A stretch of DNA of 64,000 nt from Vitis vinifera (Eukaryota; Streptophyta; Magnoliopsida; Vitales; Vitaceae), in contig NC_081807.1 of assembly GCF_030704535.1 (NCBI RefSeq), positions 8,396,001 to 8,460,000 of the forward strand, in the 5' to 3' direction. Below, piece by piece: positions 36,217-51,377 of this stretch (positions are counted from its first letter, which is position 1; every line of letters begins with the position of its first letter). Under the pieces are notes generated by a model. That model ran no database searches. It had not been told where the DNA came from and worked only from the letters and a program-made list of their open reading frames with translations. A program made the position numbers and the translations under genes.

Positions 36217-37276
36217 TGTGAAACCAAGGCTTGGTTAATCTTGATTTTAATGATAACAAAACAAGATTTAGAACTAATGATTATATTTCAAATGTGATTA
36301 GGCAAGATGATTTCCAAAGTGGCAATCACAAAGACAAATCAAGTCAAAGAGAAATCATGAAGAAGAAGACCACCTCAAAGAGAAGTGTTTTTCAAGACCC
36401 AAGCTTCATAAGATCTCTTTGTAAGGTTGTTGGTGCAAAAAACTTTATCTTTCTTCCAGAATAGTTGTTCAACCGATCAAGGTTGAACCTCAATTGGTTG
36501 AGGTCTGGTTGAGGTTCGGTCAAAGTCCGATTAAGGCTCAACGGTCACCTGCCAAGTATTAAATACTAACGGCTAGTCAACCGGTCGACCTCTAACTCGA
36601 CCAATCGAACCTCCAAACGACTAGTTTGACTTTTCTCTTCTATAAAAAGGCTTCAATTTTCATTGTTTAAAAAGTTTAACCTTCCAAAACCTTTCTTGAA
36701 TATATTTGAGTCTTGGAATAGTGTTTTTGAGTGCACCATTATTCTAAAACTTGCATATCCTTAATGCACATTTCAATCTTAGTTTTCTTGTATCATTTGA
36801 CCTTAAAGTTTTTGTGTTAGGATTTTTGTAAGATCATTTATTTGTAAATCTTTGAGAGGAAGTTGTTCAAGAGTAAGATATCTCTTGAGAAGTGTAAAGG
36901 GTGTTTGGAGTCAAAAGTCCAAGAGGGTGAATTGGAACCATAATCCAATTGTATTACTTGAAGGCTTGGTTTGGAAGCCTTGAATTAGTGAAACCTTAAG
37001 CTTGGGATTGAAGTTAGAGGAGAGTGGATGTAGGCTGGGTTGCGCCGAACCACTATAAAATCTTGTGTTTGCATTCTCTCTTCCATACTCTTTTAATTTA
37101 TATGCAATTGTCTTTATATTGTTTATTATATATTTGCATATAATTGTCTTTTACATTCATATAGTTTAAATTTGCAAAAAGAAACCATCACCCTATTCAT
37201 CCCCCCCCCCCCCCCCCCCTCCCTCCCTCCCTTTAGGGTGATTATCATAGGTTGGATTAACCTAATTTTTCTAACA
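36217..37276 (+). mobile_element. Solo LTR B (1,060 bp), same family as solo LTR A
   Basis: It starts TGTGAAAC and ends TCTAACA and aligns with 19158-20497 along its length except for an internal deletion of about 280 bp. It keeps the CCGGTTGA-type cluster (about 36470-36620), a TATAAAAA box near 36642, and a C-run (37201-37219) with CCCT repeats. Flanking pentamers ATGAA and ATGGG match at only three positions, so the target duplication is decayed or the edge is slightly off. Confidence 0.65.
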
Positions 37277-38372
37277 ATGGGTATATAAGAAATGTATTGA
37301 ATCAATTCTTTTTAATGAATACATTTTGACCATGGAAATATCTAAATCCTTTTGAGGTATAAAAAAAATTCAAATTTGTTTTATGATTTTCGGGTTACTT
37401 AGCATAATTGATGCTAAGGACATAAAATATGAAAGACAAAAATACCCTTGAATGAAATTAGGAAAAATGAATATGTTGATGGGTCTTATCATTCTCATTA
37501 TGAGAAAATCATATCTTTCAACTCAACTATAAATGTTTGTTAACCTTACAATTGAATTTTACATTTTTTTATAAACCTTAAGTTCATTATTAGTTTTATC
37601 TACCCTTTAAACATAATTGTCTTTTGTTTTAAATTTAAACTTGTCTTATTAGGGATGAAATTTGAAAAGCATTGGGCCATTGTCATCTCGATATCCAACT
37701 ATATATTTTTAGTATTACAATGAAAATCGTGTTGTCAATAGGAATCGACATGTATACTCTAATCCTATCTTACAATTATTTTTTTGTACTCGAGGTTTCA
37801 ATATGCATTTTATCATATATTAGAATGATGCAGATGAAAAATTTGGAATAATATTTATAAAATTTTTAAAGCAAAATTTTAGAGTGTACCAATTTGGTAC
37901 TCGAGGTTATAATTTTGATTGGTGAAAGTATATAATGAAATATAGGTTGTGGATAATGGTAAAAATAAAAATCAATTTATAAAATAATAATTATAAGTAA
38001 ATTAAATCAAAATAATGAGATTAAATTATATGAATGTAGTGCGTCGTCTAATTTTGATAAGTACCCCCATCTCAAGGGATACTTTTTAAAACAAATTTGA
38101 CAATTTCTTGATCATGTCACTTTAAGAAATATATTAAAAGAAAACAAAACAAGTAAAAATATAAAATTAGGTATTTTTTTCAAATTGGTGTATAAAAAAT
38201 AAATAAAAAAACCCTAGCAGTTCATACGGTGGATCGGGCGGCAAAATTTTAAAATTAAAAAGGAAATTCAAACCATGGTTAAATAGGTGGTTGGGAACCA
38301 CCAATAAGGTCCTGACAGCTCTTCCACATCTGCCGCCCTGACCATCACGCAACCAACTGTGGTTAAGGGTTG
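37277..38372. other. AT-rich intergenic DNA and tubulin upstream region
   Basis: No gene recognised. The last 200 bp become GC-richer toward the tubulin promoter. Confidence 0.5.
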
Positions 38373-40912
<2,540 letters not shown>

Positions 40913-42399
40913 GTGGGCTTTTATGTGTGATTGGAACCTTATGTTTTATTTTGCTATGTCTATTTCTTCTGCACTCGACATTGTTTGGTAGGTTCTTCCT
41001 ATCATCAGTGTGCTATTATCTTTTATGTTTGAGCCTATGTTGAATCGATTAATGATCGACTAAAAAACTATCTTCATGCTATAATATGATATGGTGATGT
41101 GTTTTAATGCACTTTGCTTATGTGTGTTAACAAGAATGCATACCTTCACTGTGAAGGATAAAAAACACATCAGATCCACTGCTCATCTTGTCAAAGAATG
41201 TTCCTATGACAAAAAGGGACAAGTCAGGTCTTATGGAGTTATGATTTTGACTTGGTATGGTTTGGTCATATATGGACGGACACACATTGGCCTGGCTGGG
41301 CATTCAACAAAATATCTATTCTTAGTCTATTCGTTTGCACTGCTTGTTAAAACAGAATGTAAAAAAGAATTGTAAATGCTTTAAGAAATTAAGAAAAATG
41401 ATTTCAACAAAATCCTAACTAAAAAAATTGTAATTTCAAAATAATAACCTTACAACCTGATATGGATCACGATTCCTTGAACCTCTGATATGGGGATCAT
41501 AATTTTGTTATAGAAAAATATTAAGGAAAGGTTAAAAAACGTTTAAAGGAAATGATTTTCTTTGATTTGATCCTATGAAAAAGCTCAAAAATTAAATATA
41601 ACTGAAATTATTTAAAAACTTATATTTTTTTAAATTATTTAATTTTTATATTATAATATATAAAAATAATTTATTAATTTTAAATTTATTTATTTTTATT
41701 TATCTTTCACTTTTTTTTTTGTTCATTTACTTTTCCTCCTGTTTCTTCGCCCCACATTTTCCCTCCGTAACCAAACATAGGTATACAAAAGGCTTCCCAA
41801 GAAGCAAGAGACAAATAAATGTGGGGGAAGAAAAAATAAAATGGATGCTTAAAATATGAAAATTTTCAAATTGTTGAGATTTAAATCGCCTGAAATGTCT
41901 CATCTCTAAACCGATGAGACCCATCAGTAATATCAATTCGTAGGGTACAGATCTGACTTTCTGTCGAAAAGTTGCAACACGAAGAATTTAAAGAGCGGAT
42001 GACAATGACAACGCGTTCTTGGTTGAAAATATTAAGACGGTTTGTCCTCAATGCCATCTTCTTCAGCAATTACAGGCTCTGCTGCTCTCCTGCATTCCCA
42101 ATATCCATATCCAGTTACATTAGAGCAATGCATAGTATTATTATAAATATAATCCAGGTTAGGAGGGACTGAAATCCCACAAGCCCTCAAACCCAGTGAC
42201 ATGGGAAACACGTGCTCATTTCATTGCCTGGATTCATCACCCTTGACACGGGCACACTATGTTGCCCTTCATCGGAGTTTGCTTGTCCAGCCTTCTGCCT
42301 TTATGTGCAAGGCTAGCGCTCACCAATTAGAAAATAATGAGGAAACAAGAAAGGTGAAACACAAGGTGACAAAAATATAAAGGGGGTAATGGACATGAA
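40913..42399. other. Tubulin 3' UTR and intergenic DNA
   Basis: The first 150-250 bp probably hold the tubulin 3' UTR. An AT-rich stretch (41380-41720) and a half MITE end (ACCAAACATAGG near 41771-41782) follow. No gene recognised. Confidence 0.45.
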
Positions 42400-42583
42400 G
42401 GTTATGTTTGGTTCATGGAAAGTTCTAAGAAAAGAAAGTAAACATGGTAAGAACACAATTTTCTCATCTTTGGTTGTATTGTACAAAATATCAAAGAAAA
42501 TAAAATATAATTAAAATTAACAAGAAATTTATGCGTTTTTCCCTTGTGTTTTCCCTCACATTTTCTGGGAACCAAACATAGTC
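42400..42583. mobile_element. MITE copy 3 (184 bp), GGCTATGTTTGG family
   Basis: Ends GGTTATGTTTGGTTC and the complement of GACTATGTTTGGTTCCC face each other. The flanking triplet is GAA on both sides (42397-42399 and 42584-42586), not the TTA/TAA of other copies. It lies 100 bp beyond the stop codon of the minus-strand J-protein gene, so the 3' UTR or poly(A) site may fall in it. Confidence 0.65.
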
Positions 42584-42683
42584 GAAAGGAAACTGCTACT
42601 TATGAAGTACCTGTAGTTAGAATTGGTAGAGATTGTGAGCTACCTAATGCATTTGGAAACCTCTTCTTGCTATATTTTGCATG

Positions 42684-45600
42684 TCACTTCTGCTTTTCTG
42701 CAGCCTGTTCAGTAAGTCATCAGATAAGAAATCAGAAACAGTATGCATTAAATGAAGCCAGGCATAAGAAAGGTTAGTGACAGAGTAACATATGATCTTC
42801 AATAGAAAAGATTTATCCTGGCACAGAAGTGACCATATAACAGCCCAAGCACACACAGCATCACACACCAAATCTTCATGCAAGCTAGCATTCTTAAAAG
42901 TGGCATTACATGCAATCAGAGTGCCACTCAACACATAGGTTTGAGATGGTGCTTGAGAAGTTGAGGATAGCTACAGAGAAGGGAAAGAGTGATTCTAGCG
43001 AGAGATTTTAGGGTAATATACTTTATTACCTTATTTTTTTTAGTCCTTGTGACATCTATGTCAAGTGCTTTTAGGATGTTTGGGGGAGTTGGGTTCAATA
43101 ATTTCATATCAATGCCAATAAAAATAGAGGAACCGTTCTTTCCTTTATATGATAATATACAGGAATTATGAAGATCAGAACTAGTATTTGATAAGCATAA
43201 ACAAACATATTACACCAAAATCATGACAAAAGGAACAACAGCAGCAGCAGGGCATAGAGAGAAACTGCCCTGCAGATCCAGTGCCACAAAGAAATATCTT
43301 TCCAATTGAAAATGTCACATTTCATAATTCATAGCTTCCCCCACTCATAGGAAGCTTATTTAAGGAAAGATATTAAAATGGACAAACAAATTTTGCACAC
43401 CTAACTAGCAATATAAAATTGTTGGAGAGTTGAAGAGTCAGATTCTAATTGAAGTACCTTTGGTCTGTAGCAGTTTTGTTAGTTGCAGTTGCCTTAAAAA
43501 ACTCTTTTAAGGAAAATCATCGACTCTGTTTGAGAGTGATTTGAGTTAAAGCGCTTTTGTTAGTTGCACTTGCCTTAAAAAGCCTTTTTAAGGAAAATCA
43601 TTGAGTCTGTTTGGGAGTGATTTGAGTTAAAGCGCTTTTGTTAGTAGCACCTCCATTAAAAACACTTTTAAGAAGAATGACTTATGCTATGTTTACTTCT
43701 CAGAAAATATGAGAGAAAAAATAAGTAAAGGAAAATAAAAAATAAATTTAAAGTCAATAAATTATTTTTCTTCAAACTCATGTGGAATAAATATACTTAG
43801 CTACCATGAGTTTGAAATTTTATTAAATATTTTCCTTATTTTGAATTAAAGAGGAGGTGAATGAAAATAATAAATGAGAAAGGTGGAGGAAGTATCTAAT
43901 GAAATTTTAAACTAATGGTGGCTAGGTATATTTAGCCCAAACTTCAAGTGAAGTGAGTGAAATCAATTATTTCTTATATGATTTTTTTTATAGTGTTTTT
44001 CGCATGTGTTATATATACAAAAAAATGATTTTTGAAAAAATCACCTATCAAGTAAGAGTGTGTTTGGCAGATTTTAAGAAGTGTTTCTACTCCTTTTAAC
44101 ACTTAAAATTTTTTATCTTTCAAACATAAAAAAGGCTAGAAACACTTCCTAGAATCAACTACCAAACACACTCTAACAATACATGAATCACTTCAAGCGA
44201 TTATCTAGATTTTTAAAAATTATTTTCAAAAGTTTTTTGAGTACCTAATTTCTATAAGAAGCGCTTCCAAGCATTTAGAAATGCTTTTTGCCCTCTCAAA
44301 ATCAGTCCCAAACAGGTTCTTGAACCTAAAAAACACAGCAACTCTTGAGTGCAAACTTAACCAAGCTCATCCTAGCTGCTACTTATATCAGCTCAACAGA
44401 TCCTACTCCTCACTGTTCTCCGAGACAGTAGACCATATCTATTGGAAATGTAAGAGGATGGAACTTGAATATCTATAGGAAAATGTTAAATGAGCTGTTT
44501 TCTTATTACATCATTGGCAAAGGTGAATACAGGGTTGAACATTGACTGCCATGAAACTGATCGACAACCATATGAAAATTTGGTGCATTGTGAGGCAAAA
44601 CTCAATTATACATTCAAACCCAAAGAAAACAGAAACCTAACTAACATAGGAACAGCAGGAAATAGCACTATCAATAATGGATTCATTCTATGAAAACTGA
44701 AATAAAAAGTTCATATAAACCACCCCTTTTTTGATAAACAGCCACCCCTCCTCCCACCAAATCCAAAAAAAAAAGAAAAGAAGTCTCACTCAGACAAAAA
44801 GAATATCACAGCACAATTAACTTGATGCACAATGATGCCTACTCTATTCATTAACATGTTTTCCATTCTTACCCATTCAATTTGAGATCCAACAGTTACT
44901 TCAATCTCACAACCAAGGTGGAATTAAGTTGGCATGCTGTTCCCAGAAAAAAAAAAAAGGAAAACATAAAATCTTCTATGTGGAAACCCACTAACATGAT
45001 TGGACCTTCTACTTCATGCAATAAGCCCACTAACATGAACTTCCAAAAGCATTCAAAAACCAGGGACAAAATACCCAGCAGACACACAGTAATAACTAGA
45101 CCATTCATGTCAAACTTAAGGGGAAGGATAGAGTTTAGAGGAACCAGGAAGCAAATCTTTAAGATCCTAGAGATTAACCAAAAAAAATCGGGAGACAGGT
45201 TTTAAGACAACTAAGTTAACTGGATAAACTTGCAGCAACTCTATTTAACTTAAGGAAAAAAATCCAAGACCACAAAAACAAAAATAGAACTTCAGGAGTT
45301 AAAAAGAGAAAGCGTAATGTATTATCTCTTGCATGAAGCCTGCACCTTCTATTTTATTTTATTGATATCAAATAAGATAAAATAATTTATGCCCTTTAAA
45401 CCAAATCTACTATAGTTGTTCCTCTGTTTGGGTTTTTTTTTTTTAAAAAAAAAAAAAATTTTAAATAATACTAATTTCTTATACAAATTGCCCTAATATG
45501 AAAATGTGAAAATATGATGAATCAAATTTAGAACTACAAAAACATTAATAAATATAAAATTACAGAGCTAAAACAAATTTTAAGAAGACGAGGAGAGAAG

Positions 45601-47321
45601 ATAATTTATTGGGAAGGGATGGAGAGATCACTAATGGAAATAATTCCTTTTTGCTTCCCTTTAGTAGAATGAAAAAGGAAAAAAGACACAAGGGTATATC
45701 TTATAACTAGTTTTATTAGATTAGTTCATATTTTAAAACAGCTCAAACGGTCCATAAACAACAGCTAATTTTAGGTACTCTTGTTCTGATCCCTCCCAAA
45801 AGCCTATATATATACTTCAGCAGTTTGGGGCATTATTATGCTAAACAAAAAACAACTCTAAAATATATTCCACTTGACCTTGCTAAACTGTCTGTGGCCC
45901 AGCACAATTTATTCACTGAATTTTATGGAAATTCAACTCTCTAACAGCTAGTGTAGAAATTGTTGGGAATATCTAATTGCTGCAAACAACATTGGCATTA
46001 ATGGACATCCATAACCATAATCTAGAAATGCCTTGTGAGACATCTACGAAAGTAGAGATCTCACTGAGTTGATAATTAAAACCTCACTGTACTTTAGGAA
46101 GAAATTTTACAGGAAATGGTCCTTGATGCTATACAGTACACAAATACAAATCTTTAAGTCTGTATGTCTAATTAAAGAAGTACAGAGTCTAAGATTAAAG
46201 ATTCTTGATATGGTAGATAAAAACAATAGGCGTTTAACTAGAAGAATCTTCCCTAGTCAAATTCCAACAATTTATTCTGAAAATGAACTAAGTTGATGAT
46301 ACAGTAAATGCAATTCCATTGATGGAGAATCAAAACACCAAGTAAACAAATAGAACCATCCCTAAGCAAAAATTCAAACCTTTTGAAGTTTCTTTAAAAC
46401 AGATTCTTCAAATGATTGATATCCAGCTCCAACCAGATTACTTGAGGGCTCAGGCTCCATGGACCTTGGGGGAAACTCCATAACCACAGCTGGTTCAAGT
46501 GGAAGCACAAGTAATGGATTTGAAATATGACCACACACATTTCCAGTAGCAGCCACCTGTTAATCAAACAAACCACTCAGCATGCGGAATAATGTAAAAC
46601 CCCAACTGTCATAATGAAATGCAGTAAGACAAAATTAACAATCTTAGCGGATACTCACAGCTGCTTCTTTAGAGGCCATCACAACAAGTGCTGAACCTTT
46701 CTTCCTGGAACTCTTGAGAACAACATCTTCAACCTCACCAAACTTCGCAAACACCTCCCTCAATCCCTCTGCAGTGTAATCCTCCCCACCCTTCTCCCAA
46801 GAGACCTTTAGCACTTTCTCCTTGTTCAAACCACCTCCACCATCAGCTACACTCTCCTTTCTTGTTCCTGGTGCCTCTTTCCTTGAGCCTGATGCTCCCT
46901 TATTTGCATGCATTGCACGTATTCTAGCAATTTCTTCTTTTAGCTTCTTAGTAATTCTTTCCTCTTCTTCTCGGGCTTTAGAAGCTGGGTCAGGAGCATT
47001 AGCCGCCCGCTCTCTTTCCTCTAGATCAGAAACCATCCTCCTCCTTTTAACATCATACTGTGCTTGTCGGTGGAACTGCTCACGTTTCACTCGTAGAAGG
47101 TCGTCAAACAACTTCCTTGCTTTTTCATCCTTGAGAATCTCATAGGAGGTTTTTAGCTTCTGGAAGTTTGCATGGGCTTGGGGATCATCTGGCCTCTTAT
47201 CTGGGTGCAACTCCAAAGCCTTCACTCTGTAGGCTTTTGAAATCTCTTTCTCTGATAATTTGGCTCCTTCCTCACCCGATGGTAATCCCAAAACATTGTA
47301 ATGGTCAACATTCATATCCAT
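42684..47321 (-). CDS. DNAJC17-type protein: J domain plus RRM
   Basis: On the minus strand exons 47321-46659, 46556-46380 and 42704-42684 join in phase 0 (introns 102 and 3,675 bp) to encode 286 aa. Residues about 6-75 form a J domain with HPD at 39-41 (LHPDKRP), the signature that stimulates Hsp70 ATPase. A charged coiled-coil segment (about 85-145) follows, then an RRM-like fold from about 165 that spans the exon 1/2 junction and contains KKGSALVVM as RNP1-like strand. This order is typical of DNAJC17/Cwc23 proteins linked to the spliceosome. The last exon has only seven codons (AAEKQK and stop); its acceptor, frame and conserved-looking helix continuation support it. If intron 3 stays in, translation stops one codon after the donor, so nearly the same protein results. 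A 5' UTR intron is likely. Confidence 0.85.
43478..43670. repeat. Tandem repeat, period about 81 bp, about 2.4 copies
   Basis: The phrase TGCCTTAAAAA...GTTAAAGCGCTTTTGTTAG begins near 43490, restarts near 43571, and a third, diverged start lies near 43650. It lies within the last intron of the J-protein gene. Confidence 0.7.
43684..43790. mobile_element. Fragment of the GGCTATGTTTGG MITE family
   Basis: The start TGCTATGTTTACTTCTCAG and the following purine-rich stretch through AAATTATTTTTCTTCAAACTCAT parallel the left part of MITE copy 1. No right end was found, so it is a truncated copy inside the intron. Confidence 0.45.
44056..44173. mobile_element. Short MITE (118 bp), GAGTGTGTTTGG ends
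   Basis: Inverted ends GAGTGTGTTTGG match exactly at 44056 and 44173. The similarity continues inward (AAGAAGTGTTTCT / AGGAAGTGTTTCT), making almost the whole element a hairpin. TAA flanks both sides (44053-44055 and 44174-44176), consistent with a PIF/Harbinger-derived MITE. It sits in the 3.7-kb intron of the J-protein gene. Confidence 0.8.
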
Positions 47322-47330
47322 TATCTTCTC

Positions 47331-49879
47331 CTACAAAAAATAAGTTCAAGAAAAATGTTATAGATAATATTGAAAGACACAGATAAATACCCATATTAGG
47401 ATACCAAATGAAACCACATTAAACAATTATCAGATGTAAGAAAGTCAAAGTTCAGCCCAAAAAAAGAGAAAAATCTTAAATGAAACCAAATTAAACAATT
47501 GTCACATATCAGAGACCATTTAACACACAAAAAATTAAATAATTCATAATCATGTTAGTTCACCAATTTTTTTTTTTTTTTTTTTAAAAAAAGGAAAAGG
47601 AAAAAGAAAAAGAAAAGAAAAACACAAAATTGCACTGGCATCAACATATGGAGTTCAAACATGAAGATTGGTTTCACTACCAAACAGCCAAGATAAAAAA
47701 ACAAGGAATGAAAATGCAAATTCATATTTGAAGTTTGTGAAAACTAGAGATAAGTGATTGAAGTGTGGGTTTTGGAGTGAGTTTTATTTTTAAAAAGAAT
47801 GCAACCTTGATTTTCAGCCTTTGTTTCCTATCTGTCTTCTCCAAGAGTGGAAGACATTTCGACCCATACAGAGCTATTTATTTTGTAAAATATTTTCTCA
47901 GATAACATTAAAGTTCAATAATTTTTTTTTTCCAGCTTTTATGTGACAGTTAGTGGTAAAGATATGATAATACTAAAACAATTATTTTTTATAACCAATC
48001 ACCACCAGCTACATTTGAGTAATAGTAAAGGTCCAAAAATATTTTTCAAAATAAAGTTAATAAATTAAAAGAATCGATTTAAATCATTGCTTATCTTCTT
48101 TTTATAAGTATAATTCACATTTATAAGTATAATTAAAAGAGCTATTTATTTTGTAAAATATTTTCTCAGATAACATTAAAGTCCAATAAATTATTTTTTT
48201 TTCCAGCTTTTATGTGACAATTAGTGGTAAAGATATGATAATACTAAAAAAATTATTTTTTTTATAACCAATCACCACCAGCTACATTTGAGTAATAGTA
48301 AAGGTCCAAAAATATTTTTCAAAATAAAGTTAATAAATTAAAAGAATCGATTTAAATCATTGCTTATCTTCTTTTTATAAGTATAATTCACATATCGAAA
48401 AAGAAATTTAACACATTATGTTCCCTACACTAAAAATTATTAAAATACTGAACAGAAAATTGAAAGAAGAAAAATGCCAATAGTAATTCAAATCAATTGG
48501 GGAAAACGTGCAAATGCACAACACAAAAAAAAAAGGAGATTCAATGCTGCAATAAATATAAATCAATTTAGGTCCATCACATGCCCTTTATAAGCATTCA
48601 TTGTTAATCTTCTAATAAAACCCAAACCCAAAACTGAAGCCAACTCACTCAAACATCTTCAAACCAGAATCAACTCACTTTTATCCACAGAATATTGGTT
48701 TCTACTCTCATAGAATGATTGAAGATAAAATACTCATGTTGAGGACTTCCAAAGTGAAACAAATGAAGAGTTTTTTACTTTTATTTTTATTTTTTTGCTA
48801 CTCTTCCTTTTCTTCCAAAGGCTTCCATTTACATTGGGATTCATTGGCAGCATTGTAGGTACCATTATTGTTTCCATTGAAAATTAGTGAACATTAATTC
48901 AAGCCAAATCGTTTTTTATATACAATGTTCCCATATAATTAATTTTATAAAAATTATGGTGGTGTTTGTTATTTGGCTGAATAGAAAAAGTCAAATATTT
49001 TGGCCTTTTCTATTCAACCAAAAAACAAACACCACCTATTGCTTGAGCTGTAATCCAGAATGAAATTCTAGAATTCAAAATTTTCAACAATAGCATTGAC
49101 AAGTTAAAACCTTTCAAAGAGAATAACTAACCCTTTGTTTGCTTTCCAAGAAAATAGAGCAATAAAAAAAAAAACTTTCATTCATATCTTATTTCTCATC
49201 TTTAACTTCCCAAAAAGAAAAAAAAAAAAGATAAAGAAAAAAGAAAACAAAAAAAAAACAAAAGAAAAAGCCTCTCAGGAGTGTGAATTTAAGTAAAGCC
49301 ACATTTTTCTGCATTCCCAAATCATCGTCGGTGAAAATTTTACAATTCAAAATTTTAATTACCTTTTTCATATTTTCTCTGTATCTCAACTCAATCTATT
49401 TTTATCCAAGAAAAGATTGCCAAATGGCAAAGACAGTTAATCTAGCAAAAATTTCAGTCTGCGCTGTAATCCAAACTTGCAATACTTCCACTGCTGTTCA
49501 AATAGGAACCCTAAAATTCAAAACTTCCAGCAATAGTATTACCTAGTCATAAACCACTCAAGTGCAATCCGGCCACTCAAGCGAAATCCGACCCTCTGTT
49601 TGGTTACCAAGAAACTGAGTAAAAATAAAAGAAAACCACATTTCCATTACCATGTTATCTCTCTCACTTCTTTGCTGCCAAAAATCCAGAACAAACAAGA
49701 AAAAAAAAAAAAAAAAACTCAGATAAACTAAACCAAACAGTCATACGAGTTTTAGAGTTTTAGAGGTAGCGTTCAATTGTCTAGATGGTGAAATTTTCTC
49801 TTATTTTCTCAACATCCAAACGATTGTATCTAACGAACAAATCGATTAATTGAATTGGGAATAGAGATTGGAACAGTAC
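47331..49879 (-). other. Probable 5' UTR intron of the J-protein gene
   Basis: A strong acceptor (TTTTTTGTAG, cut between 47331 and 47330) lies 9 bp before the start codon. A donor AAAG/GTACTG is at 49880/49879. The intron is AT-rich and contains a 268-bp tandem duplication. This is inferred from splice-site quality only. Confidence 0.5.
47871..48393. repeat. Tandem duplication, period 268 bp
   Basis: GAGCTATTTATTTTG at 47871 restarts at 48139. The two copies (47871-48120 and 48139-48393) differ by a few substitutions and A/T-run lengths and are separated by 18 bp. Confidence 0.85.
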
Positions 49880-50035
49880 CTTTAACTCAGAGATCAACGA
49901 GACGCAGCGTTTGGAGAAGGGATGACTGAATTCTTGTCTGCAAACAGTGATCGGGGTAGAGATCCACCGAAACGCAGCGTTTGGAGATGGGAAGATTGGA
50001 TGCTTTTGTGTAAGGGTTAAACACTAAACAGCAAC
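49880..50035 (-). other. Probable 5' UTR exon of the J-protein gene
   Basis: GC-richer than its surroundings, ending in a good donor. It contains two copies of AACGCAGCGTTTGGAGA-like sequence on the plus strand (about 49910 and 49970). The right edge is approximate because no TATA box was identified; a transposon begins about 75 bp further upstream. Confidence 0.4.
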
Positions 50036-50108
50036 TTCAGTCAAGCAATAATGGGCTGAGTCTGGGCCGGCCCCATTTTTGAACATTAGGCTCCAAGTTG
50101 GCTGTAAT

Positions 50109-51308
50109 CATGGAGGAAAATATCGGGATATATCGGCGATATATCGTGTATTGGGAGGGGTCGACACGATATTTCATGGAGAAAAATCGGAGAGGAGATA
50201 TTTCCGTAAATATTGCCAAAATATCGGCGATATATCGGTTCGGTGAGATATATCGGAGATTTTTTCAAAAAATCACCTCTGGTGGCAAAAAATCGGTGAT
50301 ATATCGGAGATATATCGCTGATTTTTTGGTGATATGTCCCCTCCTTCATGCAATGTGATCTGACGGTCCAGATCACGCCCGTGTTGATTCGACGGTCTAG
50401 ATGTGATTTCAATGGTAATATGGCGATCCAACGGCCTGATTGCTCCCAGTTTTTTATCCAACGACTAAAATTGATTTTCAACAGTAAATTAATGTTTCAA
50501 TGGCTATTTTTGCCCAAATTTCATCTATTTCATCCATTTTTGCTTTCATTCTTCATTTGCTCTCTCATTACTCCAATTTTTATTAAGTTTGCTCAATTAT
50601 TTAATTATTTTAAGGTATATTTGTTTTAAATTATAATTAATTTTGTTTGTAATTGTAATTAATTCATGTATTTTCAATTAATTAGTATGTTTGCAATATG
50701 GATGATTTAATGCTATTTTTACATTCAATTGTAATTAATTTTTATATTTTTATTGAATTAACTTAGGTTAATTTGATTATTTAATTATAAATTGATATGT
50801 TTATTTTAGATGATTATTTGTGATTTATTTTCACATTTAGAATTAAATTAAACTAGTTAACTTAGCTAAATTATTTAATTAATTTAATTAACATGCTAAA
50901 TTATTTAATTAATTTAATTAACATGAAATAATATATTTTGAATATGAAATATGTTTATTTAATGAATTTAATGTGTACAAATTATTGATATTTAATGAAA
51001 TGAAATATTTTATGTGACTTTATAATGAGAACAATTACAAAATTAACATTTCTTATAGATCGACATGATGTAATTACATCTAATATCGCAAATTATATCA
51101 TATATATATCAAATTTTTCAATAAAACAACTTTAAAATGTCAATTATACTTCTAATTATATTATTATGAGGTTTTTCTTACATTTTCACGAGTTTTTAAC
51201 AATTTTAAGTCTACCGATATTTTTTTCCAGAATATCCGCCGATATATCCGATATATCCGTAAAATCGAAGTACCGATATATACGTGATTACCAATATTTT
51301 CTTCCATG
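50109..51308. mobile_element. Non-autonomous hAT-like DNA transposon (1,200 bp) with ATATATCGG arrays
   Basis: Ends CATGGAGGAAAATATCGG and (complement of the right end) CATGGAAGAAAATATTGG match at 16 of 18 positions. They are flanked by a perfect 8-bp duplication GCTGTAAT at 50101-50108 and 51309-51316. Inside each end, many copies of ATATATCGG/ATATATCCG are arranged in opposite orientation (50125-50340 and 51218-51290). The middle is AT-rich with no transposase frame. An 8-bp duplication suggests hAT; superfamily is otherwise unproved. Confidence 0.8.
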
Positions 51309-51377
51309 GCTGTAATATGGCTGATTTCTAATACATGTCACAAATCACTTGATCAAAATTTTCTAATAGTAGATTAA

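Noticed and set aside
41735..41782. Another MITE ending ACCAAACATAGG
   Set aside because: Only one end could be found; no matching left end or target duplication.
46822..47145. 107-codon ORF antisense to the J-protein gene
   Set aside because: Ser/Leu-rich complement of the Lys/Glu-rich coding strand; no independent support.
50086..50481. 131-codon ORF rich in Ile-Ser-Pro-Ile-Tyr
   Set aside because: Translation of the ATATATCGG arrays of the DNA transposon, not a gene.
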